Shown: positions 8,981 to 15,907 of the stretch, one piece after another | Layout of the letters: every line of letters starts with the position of its first letter | Position numbering within the stretch: position 1 is the stretch's first letter | Source: an uncultured Cryomorphaceae bacterium | GTDB lineage: Bacteria > Bacteroidota > Bacteroidia > Flavobacteriales > UBA7430 | Length of the DNA: 46,600 nt | Reading direction: 5' to 3' | NCBI GenBank assembly: GCA_902551855.1 | Contig: CACDER010000004.1 | Span: forward strand, 1 to 46,600 | Made by a program: the position numbers and the translations under genes | Notes under the pieces: model-generated | Seen by the model: only the letters and a program-made list of their open reading frames with translations | Databases searched by the model: none | Told to the model about the DNA's origin: nothing

Positions 8981-9439
8981 TTATTTATTTTTAGCAGTTG
9001 TTTTTTTCGTAGCAGTTGTTTTTTTCGTAGCAGTTGTTTTTTTAGCAGCAGTTGTTTTTTTAGCAGCAGTTGCTTTGTCGTCAATACCAGCCTTATTCAA
9101 AATTTCATTCTTAGTTTTAGAGCTGTCACTTGTACTTATTTTATTGATTGAAATTTCTGTTAGATATTGTCTATGTCCATTTTTTACTTTGTAACCTTTT
9201 CTTCTTTTTTTCTTGAAAACAATAACTTTATCACCTTTAAAGTGTTTAATTACTTTTGCAGTAACACTTGCTCCACTTAATATTGGATTGCCTAAACTTA
9301 TTTTATTATTGTTATCAATTAATAGTACTTTGTCAAATTTGATATTAGATCCAACTTCTTGATCAATCCTGTTTACAAATAATGATTGTTTATTTTCAAC
9401 TTTGTATTGATATCCTAAAATTTCTACAATTGCATACAT
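8981..9439 (-). CDS. rplU: 50S ribosomal protein bL21 with basic repeat tail
   Basis: Large-subunit protein bL21. The core (MYAIVEILGYQYKVENKQ... to the conserved FKKKRRKGYKVKNGHRQ and the Ile-rich end near residue 100) is normal. I chose the ATG at 9439 rather than the ORF-track start at 9466, because the family begins MYAIV and because a promoter -7 box (9464-9471) overlaps the longer start. The protein has a C-terminal extension of about 50 residues. Its end is a Lys/Thr/Ala run (AAKKTTAAKKTTATKKTTAT...) encoded by 18-bp tandem repeats. Basic tails on bL21 occur in other Bacteroidota. The repetitive DNA here suggests that the length may vary between strains. Confidence 0.95.
   Translation of the reverse strand: MYAIVEILGYQYKVENKQSLFVNRIDQEVGSNIKFDKVLLIDNNNKISLGNPILSGASVTAKVIKHFKGDKVIVFKKKRRKGYKVKNGHRQYLTEISINKISTSDSSKTKNEILNKAGIDDKATAAKKTTAAKKTTATKKTTATKKTTAKNK
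8992..9083 (-). repeat. 18-bp tandem repeat (about five copies) inside rplU
   Basis: On the plus strand GCAGTT recurs at 8994, 9012, 9030, 9048 and 9066, an exact 18-nt period. The first three units are nearly identical (gtagcagttgtttttttc) and the last two drift. Each unit encodes six residues (KKTTAT/KKTTAA) of the bL21 tail, so copy-number change would keep the frame. Confidence 0.9.
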
Positions 9440-9463
9440 CTTATTTTTCTTTAATTTGGTTTG

Positions 9464-9494
9464 CAAAAGTAAATAATATTAATTAACAATCAAA
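9464..9494 (-). promoter_or_regulatory. rplU-rpmA promoter (Bacteroidota type)
   Basis: On the minus strand TTTG (9494-9491) and TACTTTTG (9471-9464) are separated by exactly 19 nt. This matches the Bacteroidota housekeeping consensus TTTG-N19-TAnnTTTG. The predicted transcription start is about 20 nt before the rplU ATG at 9439, which supports that start over 9466. Confidence 0.8.
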
Positions 9495-9498
9495 TATA

Positions 9499-10371
9499 TC
9501 ATCTTTTTTTGTTAACTAAATATACTCCTAAAAGAATAATTACTAATCCCAAAATATGATGCAATGATATTTGCTCATTATCGATTAATCCCCAAATCAA
9601 AGCTACTATTGGAATAAAGTAAGTACACGAAGTTGCAAAAACTGGTCCAGAATTAATGACTAATTTATTAAAAGCTAAAATTGATAAAGCTGAGCCAAAT
9701 ATTGCTAAAATAGACACAAATAAGAAACTATTAATAGCATTTATATCATTTTTCATGATATAAATGAAGTCTGTATTAAATAGATATACCCCAGAAATTG
9801 GACCAATAGTAAAAAAAGAAATAGTAGCTATTTGTAAAATATTCAAATCACTTAAATGTTCTTTTATAATATTTGTACTTAGACCATAAAGCATTGTTCC
9901 AAGTATTGCAAATGATATGTATTTTAAATTATTTAAATCTAGTTGAAATTTATTTGGAGAAATTAGTATTATAACCCCAATAAGACCTAATACAATTCCA
10001 ATATAATTAATAGGTTTTACTATAACTTTAAAAAATAAAACACCAATAAGTACAGTAAATAAGGGGGTTAATACATTAAGAATACCAACAACTCCAGAAT
10101 CGATATACATTTCAGATTTACTAAATAAAAATGAGGGGATTCCATTTCCTAAAAGACCATTTAGAAATAGAGGTAAAATTTTATTTCTAGGTATCTTAAA
10201 AAAATATTTAAATCCTAATATTGATAAAAATGATGATGCAATAAATATTCTTAAAGTTGCAACTTGATCAAATGAAAAAGATTCAAGACCTTTTTTGATA
10301 AGTATGAAAGAACTTCCCCAAATAAGAGAGATAATTATTAAAAGAACCCAATTTTGTTTAATAATGTTCAA
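9499..10371 (-). CDS. EamA/DMT-family transporter
   Basis: Ten-helix inner-membrane permease of the drug/metabolite transporter superfamily with two EamA repeats. The first starts NWVLLIIISLIWGSSFILIKKGL, and the second follows the internal LKYISFAILGTMLYGLSTNIIKE segment. The substrate cannot be told from sequence. The ORF track starts at 10452, giving a 27-residue lead (MVFFFVFNKNNNNY...) that is not family-like. I prefer the TTG at 10371, preceded by AGGAAAAAG, which gives 290 residues and begins right before the first helix. A TACCTTTG box at 10389-10382 lies inside the longer version, again favouring the TTG. The gene diverges from the heavy-metal-domain gene. Confidence 0.85.
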   Translation of the reverse strand: MNIIKQNWVLLIIISLIWGSSFILIKKGLESFSFDQVATLRIFIASSFLSILGFKYFFKIPRNKILPLFLNGLLGNGIPSFLFSKSEMYIDSGVVGILNVLTPLFTVLIGVLFFKVIVKPINYIGIVLGLIGVIILISPNKFQLDLNNLKYISFAILGTMLYGLSTNIIKEHLSDLNILQIATISFFTIGPISGVYLFNTDFIYIMKNDINAINSFLFVSILAIFGSALSILAFNKLVINSGPVFATSCTYFIPIVALIWGLIDNEQISLHHILGLVIILLGVYLVNKKR

Positions 10372-10381
10372 CTTTTTCCTA

Positions 10382-10429
10382 CAAAGGTATTTTTTTTCAA
10401 TATTAATTAGATAATTATTGTTATTTTTG
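10382..10429. promoter_or_regulatory. Divergent -7 boxes between the EamA and HMA genes
   Basis: Two TAnnTTTG elements point away from each other: TACCTTTG on the minus strand (10389-10382) toward the transporter, and TATTTTTG on the plus strand (10422-10429) toward the heavy-metal-domain gene. Neither has a clear TTTG at the -33 position, so strength is uncertain. Both imply very short leaders (roughly 7-20 nt). Confidence 0.5.
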
Positions 10430-10450
10430 TTGAAAACAAAAAAAAATACC

Positions 10451-10900
10451 ATGAATTCAATTTTTAGATTTATACTTTTATTAACATTTTTATTTTTTAA
10501 TTCAAAAAATATTTCTGCACAAACAGAAAATAGTAATTTAGATAGTTATCAAAATCAAAATAATTTAAGTGTTTTTGAAATGGCTGTTTCTGGAATGTAT
10601 TGCCCAATGGGATGCGCTAGGGCACTTGAAGTTGAACTTAATAAAATAGACGGTGTCAATTCAGCTAAAGTAGATTTTGATAATTCAAGTGCTGAATTAT
10701 CTTTTGATCCTCTTGTAATCTCTGAAGCTTCAATTCTATCATTTGTAAATAATTACCGTGAAGGTTCATTTTCTGCAAAAAAAATTTTGAAAAAAAATTG
10801 TAACCCAAGTGATTGTGACAAACCTGATTGTTGTAAAAAAGTTGAAAAGAAACAAGTTAAAGCGGGTTGTCAAAAATCTTGTTGTTCTGGAAAAAAATAA
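10451..10900 (+). CDS. Secreted heavy-metal-associated domain protein with Cys-rich tail
   Basis: A 149-residue exported protein. I take the ATG at 10451 (MNSIFRFILLLTFLFF...), which starts a clean signal peptide ending near ISAQ, instead of the ORF-track start at 10418, which would precede the -7 box at 10422-10429. Residues about 43-100 form an HMA-type ferredoxin-like fold with the metal motif GMYCPMGCA, in which the two Cys are separated by three residues instead of the classical CxxC. The tail holds clustered cysteines (NCNPSDCDKPDCCKK and GCQKSCCSGKK). A role in binding or passing copper or another soft metal in the periplasm is inferred. Its place ahead of ctaA may point to the copper oxidase, but that is speculative. 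Confidence 0.8.
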   Translation: MNSIFRFILLLTFLFFNSKNISAQTENSNLDSYQNQNNLSVFEMAVSGMYCPMGCARALEVELNKIDGVNSAKVDFDNSSAELSFDPLVISEASILSFVNNYREGSFSAKKILKKNCNPSDCDKPDCCKKVEKKQVKAGCQKSCCSGKK

Positions 10901-10956
10901 ATATTTCAACTTTATACAATTTATTAGTTTGTTTAGGTTTATTACCCTGATGCATT

Positions 10957-11979
10957 ATGTTTTTTAAAAACTTATTAATCGCATGTCTGATATCAGTTTT
11001 TCTTATTATAGTAGCTGGTTCAATTGTTCGAATTACTGGATCTGGTATGGGGTGTCCAGACTGGCCTAAATGTTTTGGGTTTTACATTCCCCCATTTGAT
11101 GAAAATAAGATAATTTGGTCTCCAAAAAATAGTTATTTCAAAGGTCAAATTGTAATCCATAATGAAAAATTATATGTAAGTAAAAATAATTTTTATTCCA
11201 ATAATGATTTTAATTATTCCAATTGGGAATTTTTTAAAAAACATAATTATGCTAGGTATAATCCTTATCACACCTGGTTCGAATATATAAATAGATTAAT
11301 TGGAGCTATTTCAGGTTTTTTATGTTTAATATGTTTTGTTTTTTCTCTCAAGTACTGGAGAATTAATAAGAAAATAACAATGTTATCCTTCCTAACTCTT
11401 ATTTCAATGATTTTTCAGGCTTTCATTGGAGCTACTGTTGTATATTCAGTTCTGAAACCATTTAAAATTACAATTCATATGTTAATTGCACTTTTCATAA
11501 CATCGCTAATTACATTGAATATTAGTTTTTTTAAAACCTTAAAGATTGATAATAAAAAAACAATCAAAAAATTTAAATTAATTGTAATTTTATCTTTGAT
11601 AATATCTACAATTCAAATTATTTTTGGTACTCAAGTCAGACAACTTATTGATGAATTATCTAAAAGTGTGTTTCAAAATAATAGGGAATTATGGTTAAAT
11701 ATGGTTGGATTGAGATTTGAGGTACATAGATCTTTTGCAATATTAGTTTTAATAGTTAATCTTATTTTGGTGTATCTAAATTATAAAATGAAATTAAATT
11801 TATTTAAGGTTAATATTTTATTTGTATTCATTTTAATTGAAATTTTTACCGGTGTAGTTATGTCTTATTTTGGAATGCCTAAACTATTCCAGCCATTACA
11901 TTTAATATTTGCTTCAATATTATTTACAATCCAAAGTTCAATTTTATTTGACTTTATCAATGTCAGTGAATCTTATTGA
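10957..11979 (+). CDS. ctaA: Heme A synthase (CtaA/COX15) with an unusual periplasmic loop
   Basis: Integral membrane enzyme oxidising heme O to heme A for the aa3-type oxidase encoded later in the window. The family signature TGSGMGCPDWPKCFG lies at residues 27-41, with Cys33 and Cys39 as the likely redox pair. HTWFEYINRLIGA at 105-117, HRSFAIL and HLIFASIL give the conserved His of the heme sites. About eight membrane helices are predicted, and 340 residues is normal. Residues about 55-92 of the first outside loop (SYFKGQIVIHNEKLYVSKNN...SNWE) do not look like the usual loop. They resemble a small CBM5/12 or ChtBD3-type module. The 3' end overlaps the convergent gldD by 36 nt. Confidence 0.93.
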   Translation: MFFKNLLIACLISVFLIIVAGSIVRITGSGMGCPDWPKCFGFYIPPFDENKIIWSPKNSYFKGQIVIHNEKLYVSKNNFYSNNDFNYSNWEFFKKHNYARYNPYHTWFEYINRLIGAISGFLCLICFVFSLKYWRINKKITMLSFLTLISMIFQAFIGATVVYSVLKPFKITIHMLIALFITSLITLNISFFKTLKIDNKKTIKKFKLIVILSLIISTIQIIFGTQVRQLIDELSKSVFQNNRELWLNMVGLRFEVHRSFAILVLIVNLILVYLNYKMKLNLFKVNILFVFILIEIFTGVVMSYFGMPKLFQPLHLIFASILFTIQSSILFDFINVSESY

Positions 11980-12507
11980 CTCAATAAGTTTAATTATATC
12001 CTCTTTCAAAAAATTTTTTACAGGGATAATTGAATCATAATTCGGTTTGTTATTAAAATATAATGAACCTCTCACAAAATGATTTTTGGAATCAGTTGAA
12101 TAAAATTGAATGTTAGAAGCTGTATTCCCTATAATTTCGTACAACACTGATTTTGTTTCAAGGTTTTCATATAGTTTTTCATTTATTGCATTAGATTTTA
12201 TGGAATGGTCAAATACAAGCTTATAATTATCCTCTAAAATCTTATTTAAATCGGAATTTATTTTTTTATAAGTTATGTAGATAGTTGCATCAAAAATTTC
12301 GTAATAAATATTAATCCAACAATTTTTATCAGAGGTTTTTACTTTAGCATTAGATTCAATTAAGAACTCATAATTACAATCATTTGTATAAATTTTATAA
12401 TTTTTTTTTGGAAAATCAATTCTAAAATAACCTTTTGGTTTAGGAGAAAAGTTTTCACTACAAGATGAAATAATAAACAATATAAATAAAAACTTATTTG
12501 TTTCCAT
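11944..12507 (-). CDS. gldD: Gliding motility lipoprotein GldD
   Basis: GldD is a lipoprotein required for gliding and type IX secretion in Flavobacterium. The N-terminus (KFLFILFIISSC) is a lipoprotein signal with Cys16 as acceptor. It is followed by the family's opening FSPKPKGYFRIDFPKKNY and later YEIIGNTASNIQFYSTD and FVRGSLYFNN. The 187-residue length is usual. It follows gldE with a 14-nt overlap, downstream of mutY, the same gene order I know from flavobacteria. Gliding or T9SS function in this organism is inferred, since no other gld or spr genes lie in the window. Confidence 0.9.
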   Translation of the reverse strand: METNKFLFILFIISSCSENFSPKPKGYFRIDFPKKNYKIYTNDCNYEFLIESNAKVKTSDKNCWINIYYEIFDATIYITYKKINSDLNKILEDNYKLVFDHSIKSNAINEKLYENLETKSVLYEIIGNTASNIQFYSTDSKNHFVRGSLYFNNKPNYDSIIPVKNFLKEDIIKLIESIRFTDIDKVK

Positions 12508-13774
12508 TTTTATTTAAAATTGTGACTTTGATTCTTGTTATTCGTCTCTCATTAAAATTTTCAATTTTAAATTTGAAGTTACTAAATTTAAATTCTTCAT
12601 TTTTTTTGGGTATTTCTCCTGTAATTTCAATTATAAATCCTGCTAAACTATCAGATTCTCCCTTGTGTTTTTCAAATTCTTCACCGTTTATATCAAGAAT
12701 TCTGTAAAAATCGTTTAAAGCTGTTTTCCCCTCAAAAACATAGTTAAAATCATCCAATTTTGAGTACTCTAAATTATCATCATCAAATTCATCACTAATT
12801 TCTCCAACTATTTCCTCAATAATGTCTTCTAAAGTAACTATACCAGAGGTACCACCATATTCGTCTACTACAATTGCAAGGTGAATTTTTTTTTCTTGAA
12901 ATTCTTTTAATAAATCATCAATTTTTTTGTTCTCAGGTACAAAAAATCCTTTTCTTATTAATTTAGACCAATTAAAATTTTCTTTTTCTTCAAGAAAAGG
13001 TAGTAAATCTTTAATATACAGAATACCTTTGATTTTATCTAAAGATTCAATGTAAACAGGAATTCTTGAATATCCACTTTTTTTAATAATTTTTAATACG
13101 TCAAAGAAAGTTTCATTAATTTCAATAGAGGTAACATCTATCCTAGATCTCATAATTTGTTTTACATCAGTATTTCCAAATTTCATTATTCCTTTGAATA
13201 TTTTTTTTTCTTCATGATTATCATTTTTTTTACTAGTAATTTCTAGTGCCATTGATAAGTCATCAAATGAAAGTTCAGATTGTAAATTATTGTTTTTACT
13301 TTCGATAATTTTAGTAGATTTTACTAAGATTTTATTTACAGGACTAAATATTTTTTCGAGAATAATAAGTGGTTTAATCATAAATAATGCAAATTTAACA
13401 GAATTATTATTTGCATAGATTTTTGGGAGCACTTCTCCAAAAAGTAATAACAAAAATGTTATCATTACAACTTGAATAATAAAGTTTAATATTTCATATT
13501 CAAAATTTTGAAAGAATCTAGAAGAAATAAATGTGGCAATAATTATAATTCCAACATTTATAAAGTTATTAGTTACTAAAATTGTGGCTAAAAGATATTT
13601 AGGTCTTTTTAAAAATTTTTCAATGCTGATAAATTTATTAGGGTAGGTTTTTTTAATTTCCTTTAAATTGTCAATAGTTAAGGAAAAAAAAGCGACTTCT
13701 GATCCAGATATTAGTGCAGAAAAAACTATTAATACAAGTATTGTAAAAATTGATATAATAATTAATTTTTTTAG
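12494..13774 (-). CDS. gldE: Gliding-motility-associated GldE (DUF21/CBS/CorC-HlyC), 5' start disrupted
   Basis: The ORF track begins at 13465 (323 aa), but the same frame stays open upstream to 13774 and encodes the missing membrane domain. It reads LKKLIIISIFTILVLIVFSA, then a GSEVAFFSL segment, then RPKYLLATILVTNNFINVG, the DUF21 fold of CorC-type proteins. The full frame gives about 425 residues, normal for GldE. After it come two CBS domains (MRSRIDVTSIEINE... and GFFVPENKKIDDLLKEF...) and a CorC/HlyC domain at the C-terminus. No ATG, GTG or TTG exists at the 5' end of this frame. Two ATGs at 13785 and 13782 are one frame off and stop after MMFN or MFN. One extra base there would give MFKLKKLIII. 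Initiation at ATT (13762) is an alternative. Confidence 0.85.
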   Translation of the reverse strand, partial: LKKLIIISIFTILVLIVFSALISGSEVAFFSLTIDNLKEIKKTYPNKFISIEKFLKRPKYLLATILVTNNFINVGIIIIATFISSRFFQNFEYEILNFIIQVVMITFLLLLFGEVLPKIYANNNSVKFALFMIKPLIILEKIFSPVNKILVKSTKIIESKNNNLQSELSFDDLSMALEITSKKNDNHEEKKIFKGIMKFGNTDVKQIMRSRIDVTSIEINETFFDVLKIIKKSGYSRIPVYIESLDKIKGILYIKDLLPFLEEKENFNWSKLIRKGFFVPENKKIDDLLKEFQEKKIHLAIVVDEYGGTSGIVTLEDIIEEIVGEISDEFDDDNLEYSKLDDFNYVFEGKTALNDFYRILDINGEEFEKHKGESDSLAGFIIEITGEIPKKNEEFKFSNFKFKIENFNERRITRIKVTILNKNGNK

Positions 13775-13836
13775 TTAAACATCATCAAATATCGAATCAA
13801 ACTTAATAAAATTATAAATTACATTCAAATTCAAAA

Positions 13837-14889
13837 TTAAATATTACTAATGAAGTTTTCAATTGGTTTTGGGACAGGAAGAGACATAAGTTTATTTTTG
13901 GATACAATTTCAAATTTTTTTGATTTAAATACAATATTCCCAGTTAATGTTACAAATGATATATTTAAATTTTGATGAGTAAGTTTATAGTTAATACTAA
14001 CTTTTTGGTTAATCACAATATCTTTATTTTTGAGCATATTTTTCAGTTTAATTAATATATTTTTATCAGTATTTTCTTTAGAATTTTTGAATTCGATATG
14101 TGGGAAATCGTATAAATTTCCCCAAATATCATTAGATAACCTCTTTTTCACATAATACTTTCCATAATGTTTCATAATTAAATATACCAAATATCTGGTT
14201 TTGTTTTTTTTTAACTTTAACTTATTAGGTAAGTTAAATTTTTCTTCTTTTTTGGATTCACAACTTATATTAAGAGGACAAAGGTCACACAAGGGATTTT
14301 TAGGTTTACAAATAGTTGAACCTAAGTCCATCATCCCTTGGTTATAATTACCAGGTTCACTTTCAGATACTAATTTATTAGAAAGTTTGGTGAATTTTTT
14401 TATTCCAAAATTTGAATTTATGGGATCATTAATCTTAAAATATCTAGACAAAATTCTGAGAACATTTCCATCTAAAACTGCTCTTTTTTCTTTAAAACAT
14501 ATTGAACTTACAGCAGCAGCTGTATATGGACCAACTCCTTTGAGTTTTATTAGATCATTATATTTTTTGGGAAAAATATTTTTTTTTTCATTGAAAATGA
14601 ATTTGGCTGTTTTATGCATATTAATTGCCCTTGAATAATAACCCAAACCTTGCCAAATTTTTAAAATATTATCTTCTTTTTCAGTCGCTAAATTTTCAAT
14701 CTTTGGATATTTTTCAATAAAATTTAAATAGTATGAAGTTCCCTGGCTTATTCTAGTTTGTTGGAGTATTATTTCAGAAACCCAAATTTTATATGGATCT
14801 TTAGTTTTTCTCCATGGAAGTTTTCTTTTATTTTTATTATACCAATTAATAATAATTTCAGAAAACTTAATTTTTTTTTTTTTTAACAT
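13837..14889 (-). CDS. mutY: A/G-specific adenine glycosylase MutY
   Basis: Removes adenine mispaired with 8-oxoguanine, preventing GC-to-TA changes. Motifs: catalytic Glu39 in VSEIILQQT, the helix-hairpin-helix LKGVGPYTAAAV near 116-127, catalytic Asp140 in AVLDGNVLRIL, and the four iron-sulfur cysteines at about 194, 201, 204 and 210 (C-x6-C-x2-C-x5-C). A NUDIX-like 8-oxoG-recognition domain follows from about residue 230 (KTRYLVYLIMKHYGKYYVKKRL...). The 350-residue length is normal. Directly behind the start codon and one Leu codon is a run of 14 A (KKKK-I), so slippage there would knock out the gene. It leads the mutY-gldE-gldD cluster and diverges from the HU gene. Confidence 0.95.
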   Translation of the reverse strand: MLKKKKIKFSEIIINWYNKNKRKLPWRKTKDPYKIWVSEIILQQTRISQGTSYYLNFIEKYPKIENLATEKEDNILKIWQGLGYYSRAINMHKTAKFIFNEKKNIFPKKYNDLIKLKGVGPYTAAAVSSICFKEKRAVLDGNVLRILSRYFKINDPINSNFGIKKFTKLSNKLVSESEPGNYNQGMMDLGSTICKPKNPLCDLCPLNISCESKKEEKFNLPNKLKLKKNKTRYLVYLIMKHYGKYYVKKRLSNDIWGNLYDFPHIEFKNSKENTDKNILIKLKNMLKNKDIVINQKVSINYKLTHQNLNISFVTLTGNIVFKSKKFEIVSKNKLMSLPVPKPIENFISNI

Positions 14890-14897
14890 ATTTGTTT

Positions 14898-14940
14898 CAA
14901 ATATATATTTTTTTATATTGATTATAAAAGATTATATTTG
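14898..14940. promoter_or_regulatory. Divergent -7 boxes for mutY and HU
   Basis: On the minus strand TATATTTG (14905-14898) is preceded at 19 nt by TTTA and faces mutY, whose ATG is only 9 nt away, so the leader would be extremely short. On the plus strand TATATTTG (14933-14940) faces the HU gene 38 nt downstream. Its -33 position holds TTTT instead of TTTG. The two promoters overlap each other. Confidence 0.5.
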
Positions 14941-14978
14941 CCAGCCATATAGAAATTAAATTTTTTTACACTAATGTT

Positions 14979-15260
14979 ATGACAAAAGCCGAAATTATAT
15001 CAAGGATTTCTTTTAAGACAGGTTTGGAAAAAATTGATATCAAGCTTGCTATAGACTCGATGATGGGTGAAATTAAATCTTCATTGAAATCAGGAGAAAA
15101 TGTTTATTTTAGAGGATTTGGTTCATTTAATATTAAACATAGAGCTGAAAAAACAGGGAGAAATATATCCAAAAATACAACAATAATTATACCTGCTCAT
15201 AAAGTTCCTGCATTTAAGCCATCGAAAGAGTTCATTAATTTAATTAAAGAAAATAATTGA
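14979..15260 (+). CDS. HU/IHF-family DNA-binding protein
   Basis: Small nucleoid protein of the HU/IHF fold, 93 residues. The N-terminal helices (MTKAEIISRISFKTGLEKIDIKLAID) are followed by the conserved GENVYFRGFGSFNIKHRAEKTGRN hinge into the DNA-binding arm, then IIIPAHKVPAFKPSKEF. The arm lacks the textbook RNPxTG sequence and has RNISKNT instead, as in Bacteroidota HU/IHF-like proteins found beside mutY. A homodimer bending DNA is inferred. It starts a rightward run with the TPR gene 4 nt downstream. Confidence 0.93.
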   Translation: MTKAEIISRISFKTGLEKIDIKLAIDSMMGEIKSSLKSGENVYFRGFGSFNIKHRAEKTGRNISKNTTIIIPAHKVPAFKPSKEFINLIKENN

Positions 15261-15264
15261 TAAA

Positions 15265-15738
15265 ATGAAAATTAAAAATTATCTTCCATCAATTGCATTC
15301 ATAATAAGTGTTTTTTTTGTATTGATTTTATATTTAAAAGGCTCAAAAAATATTGTCAGCAAAAGCTTGGTTGATACCAATGAAGCTAAGATAGATTTTT
15401 TATTAAATCAAATATATGATAATTCTAACTTACAAGATAAAATGACAAATATTTTAAAATTAAGAGATTTATCTGAGAAATTTCCAGATAATGTTAAGAT
15501 TCAATGGAATATGGGGCTACTATCCATGGAGTCAAATCAAAATAAAAAAGCTATTAACAGGTTTAATAAGGTTATTTCATTAGATCCAAATTACTATGAT
15601 GCCTACTTTAATTTGTCAAATTGTTATTTAGCTTCAGGAGATACAGTGTCATCTATAATGACATTGGAAAGATTAATTAATTTGTCTTCAGACAGTACGA
15701 AAATGAGGGCAGAAAAATTATTAAATAAAATAAATTAG
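15265..15738 (+). CDS. Membrane-anchored TPR protein
   Basis: A 157-residue protein with one N-terminal membrane helix (about residues 5-25, YLPSIAFIISVFFVLILYL) and a periplasmic part carrying TPR units. One ends NKVISLDPNYYDAYFNLSNCYLASG, a near-perfect TPR signature. There are no catalytic motifs. In other Bacteroidota a similar small TPR protein lies between the HU gene and RNase G, which agrees with the neighbours here. Function unknown. Confidence 0.8.
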   Translation: MKIKNYLPSIAFIISVFFVLILYLKGSKNIVSKSLVDTNEAKIDFLLNQIYDNSNLQDKMTNILKLRDLSEKFPDNVKIQWNMGLLSMESNQNKKAINRFNKVISLDPNYYDAYFNLSNCYLASGDTVSSIMTLERLINLSSDSTKMRAEKLLNKIN

Positions 15739-15759
15739 TTTAATTAAAAGTAATCGTTT

Positions 15760-15852
15760 ATGCCAAGTGGAAAAAAAAGAAAAAGACATAAAATGTCGAC
15801 TCACAAGAGAAAAAAAAGATTAAGAAAAAATAGACATAAGAAGAAAAAATAG
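15760..15852 (+). CDS. 30-residue basic AURKAIP1/COX24-domain protein (mS38-like)
   Basis: A tiny ORF missing from the ORF track: ATG at 15760, TAG at 15850-15852, 30 residues, opening MPSGKKRKRHKMSTHKRKKR and continuing with Lys/Arg/His residues. It matches from memory the very conserved Bacteroidota family named for the AURKAIP1/COX24 domain, related to mitochondrial small-subunit ribosomal protein mS38. A ribosomal role is therefore likely by analogy. More than half the residues are Lys, Arg or His. It lies between a TPR gene and RNase G, where I would expect it. Confidence 0.85.
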   Translation: MPSGKKRKRHKMSTHKRKKRLRKNRHKKKK

Positions 15853-15907
15853 TTTTCTTCTAAATTTATATTAATTATTTAAAAAACTATTAAATAAAAT
15901 TTTATTT

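Noticed and set aside
8992-9083. Possible CRISPR-like or minisatellite array
   Set aside because: The units are contiguous 18-mers with no spacers, in frame within rplU. It is a coding tandem repeat.
8952-9194. Plus-strand 80-aa ORF with repeated FFVAVVF
   Set aside because: It is the antisense shadow of the rplU repeat tail; bL21 on the other strand explains the DNA fully.
13466-13836. 371-nt gap without a called gene
   Set aside because: Not a gap: most of it encodes the DUF21 domain of GldE. Only about 55 nt before the mutY stop are non-coding, with nothing recognisable in them.
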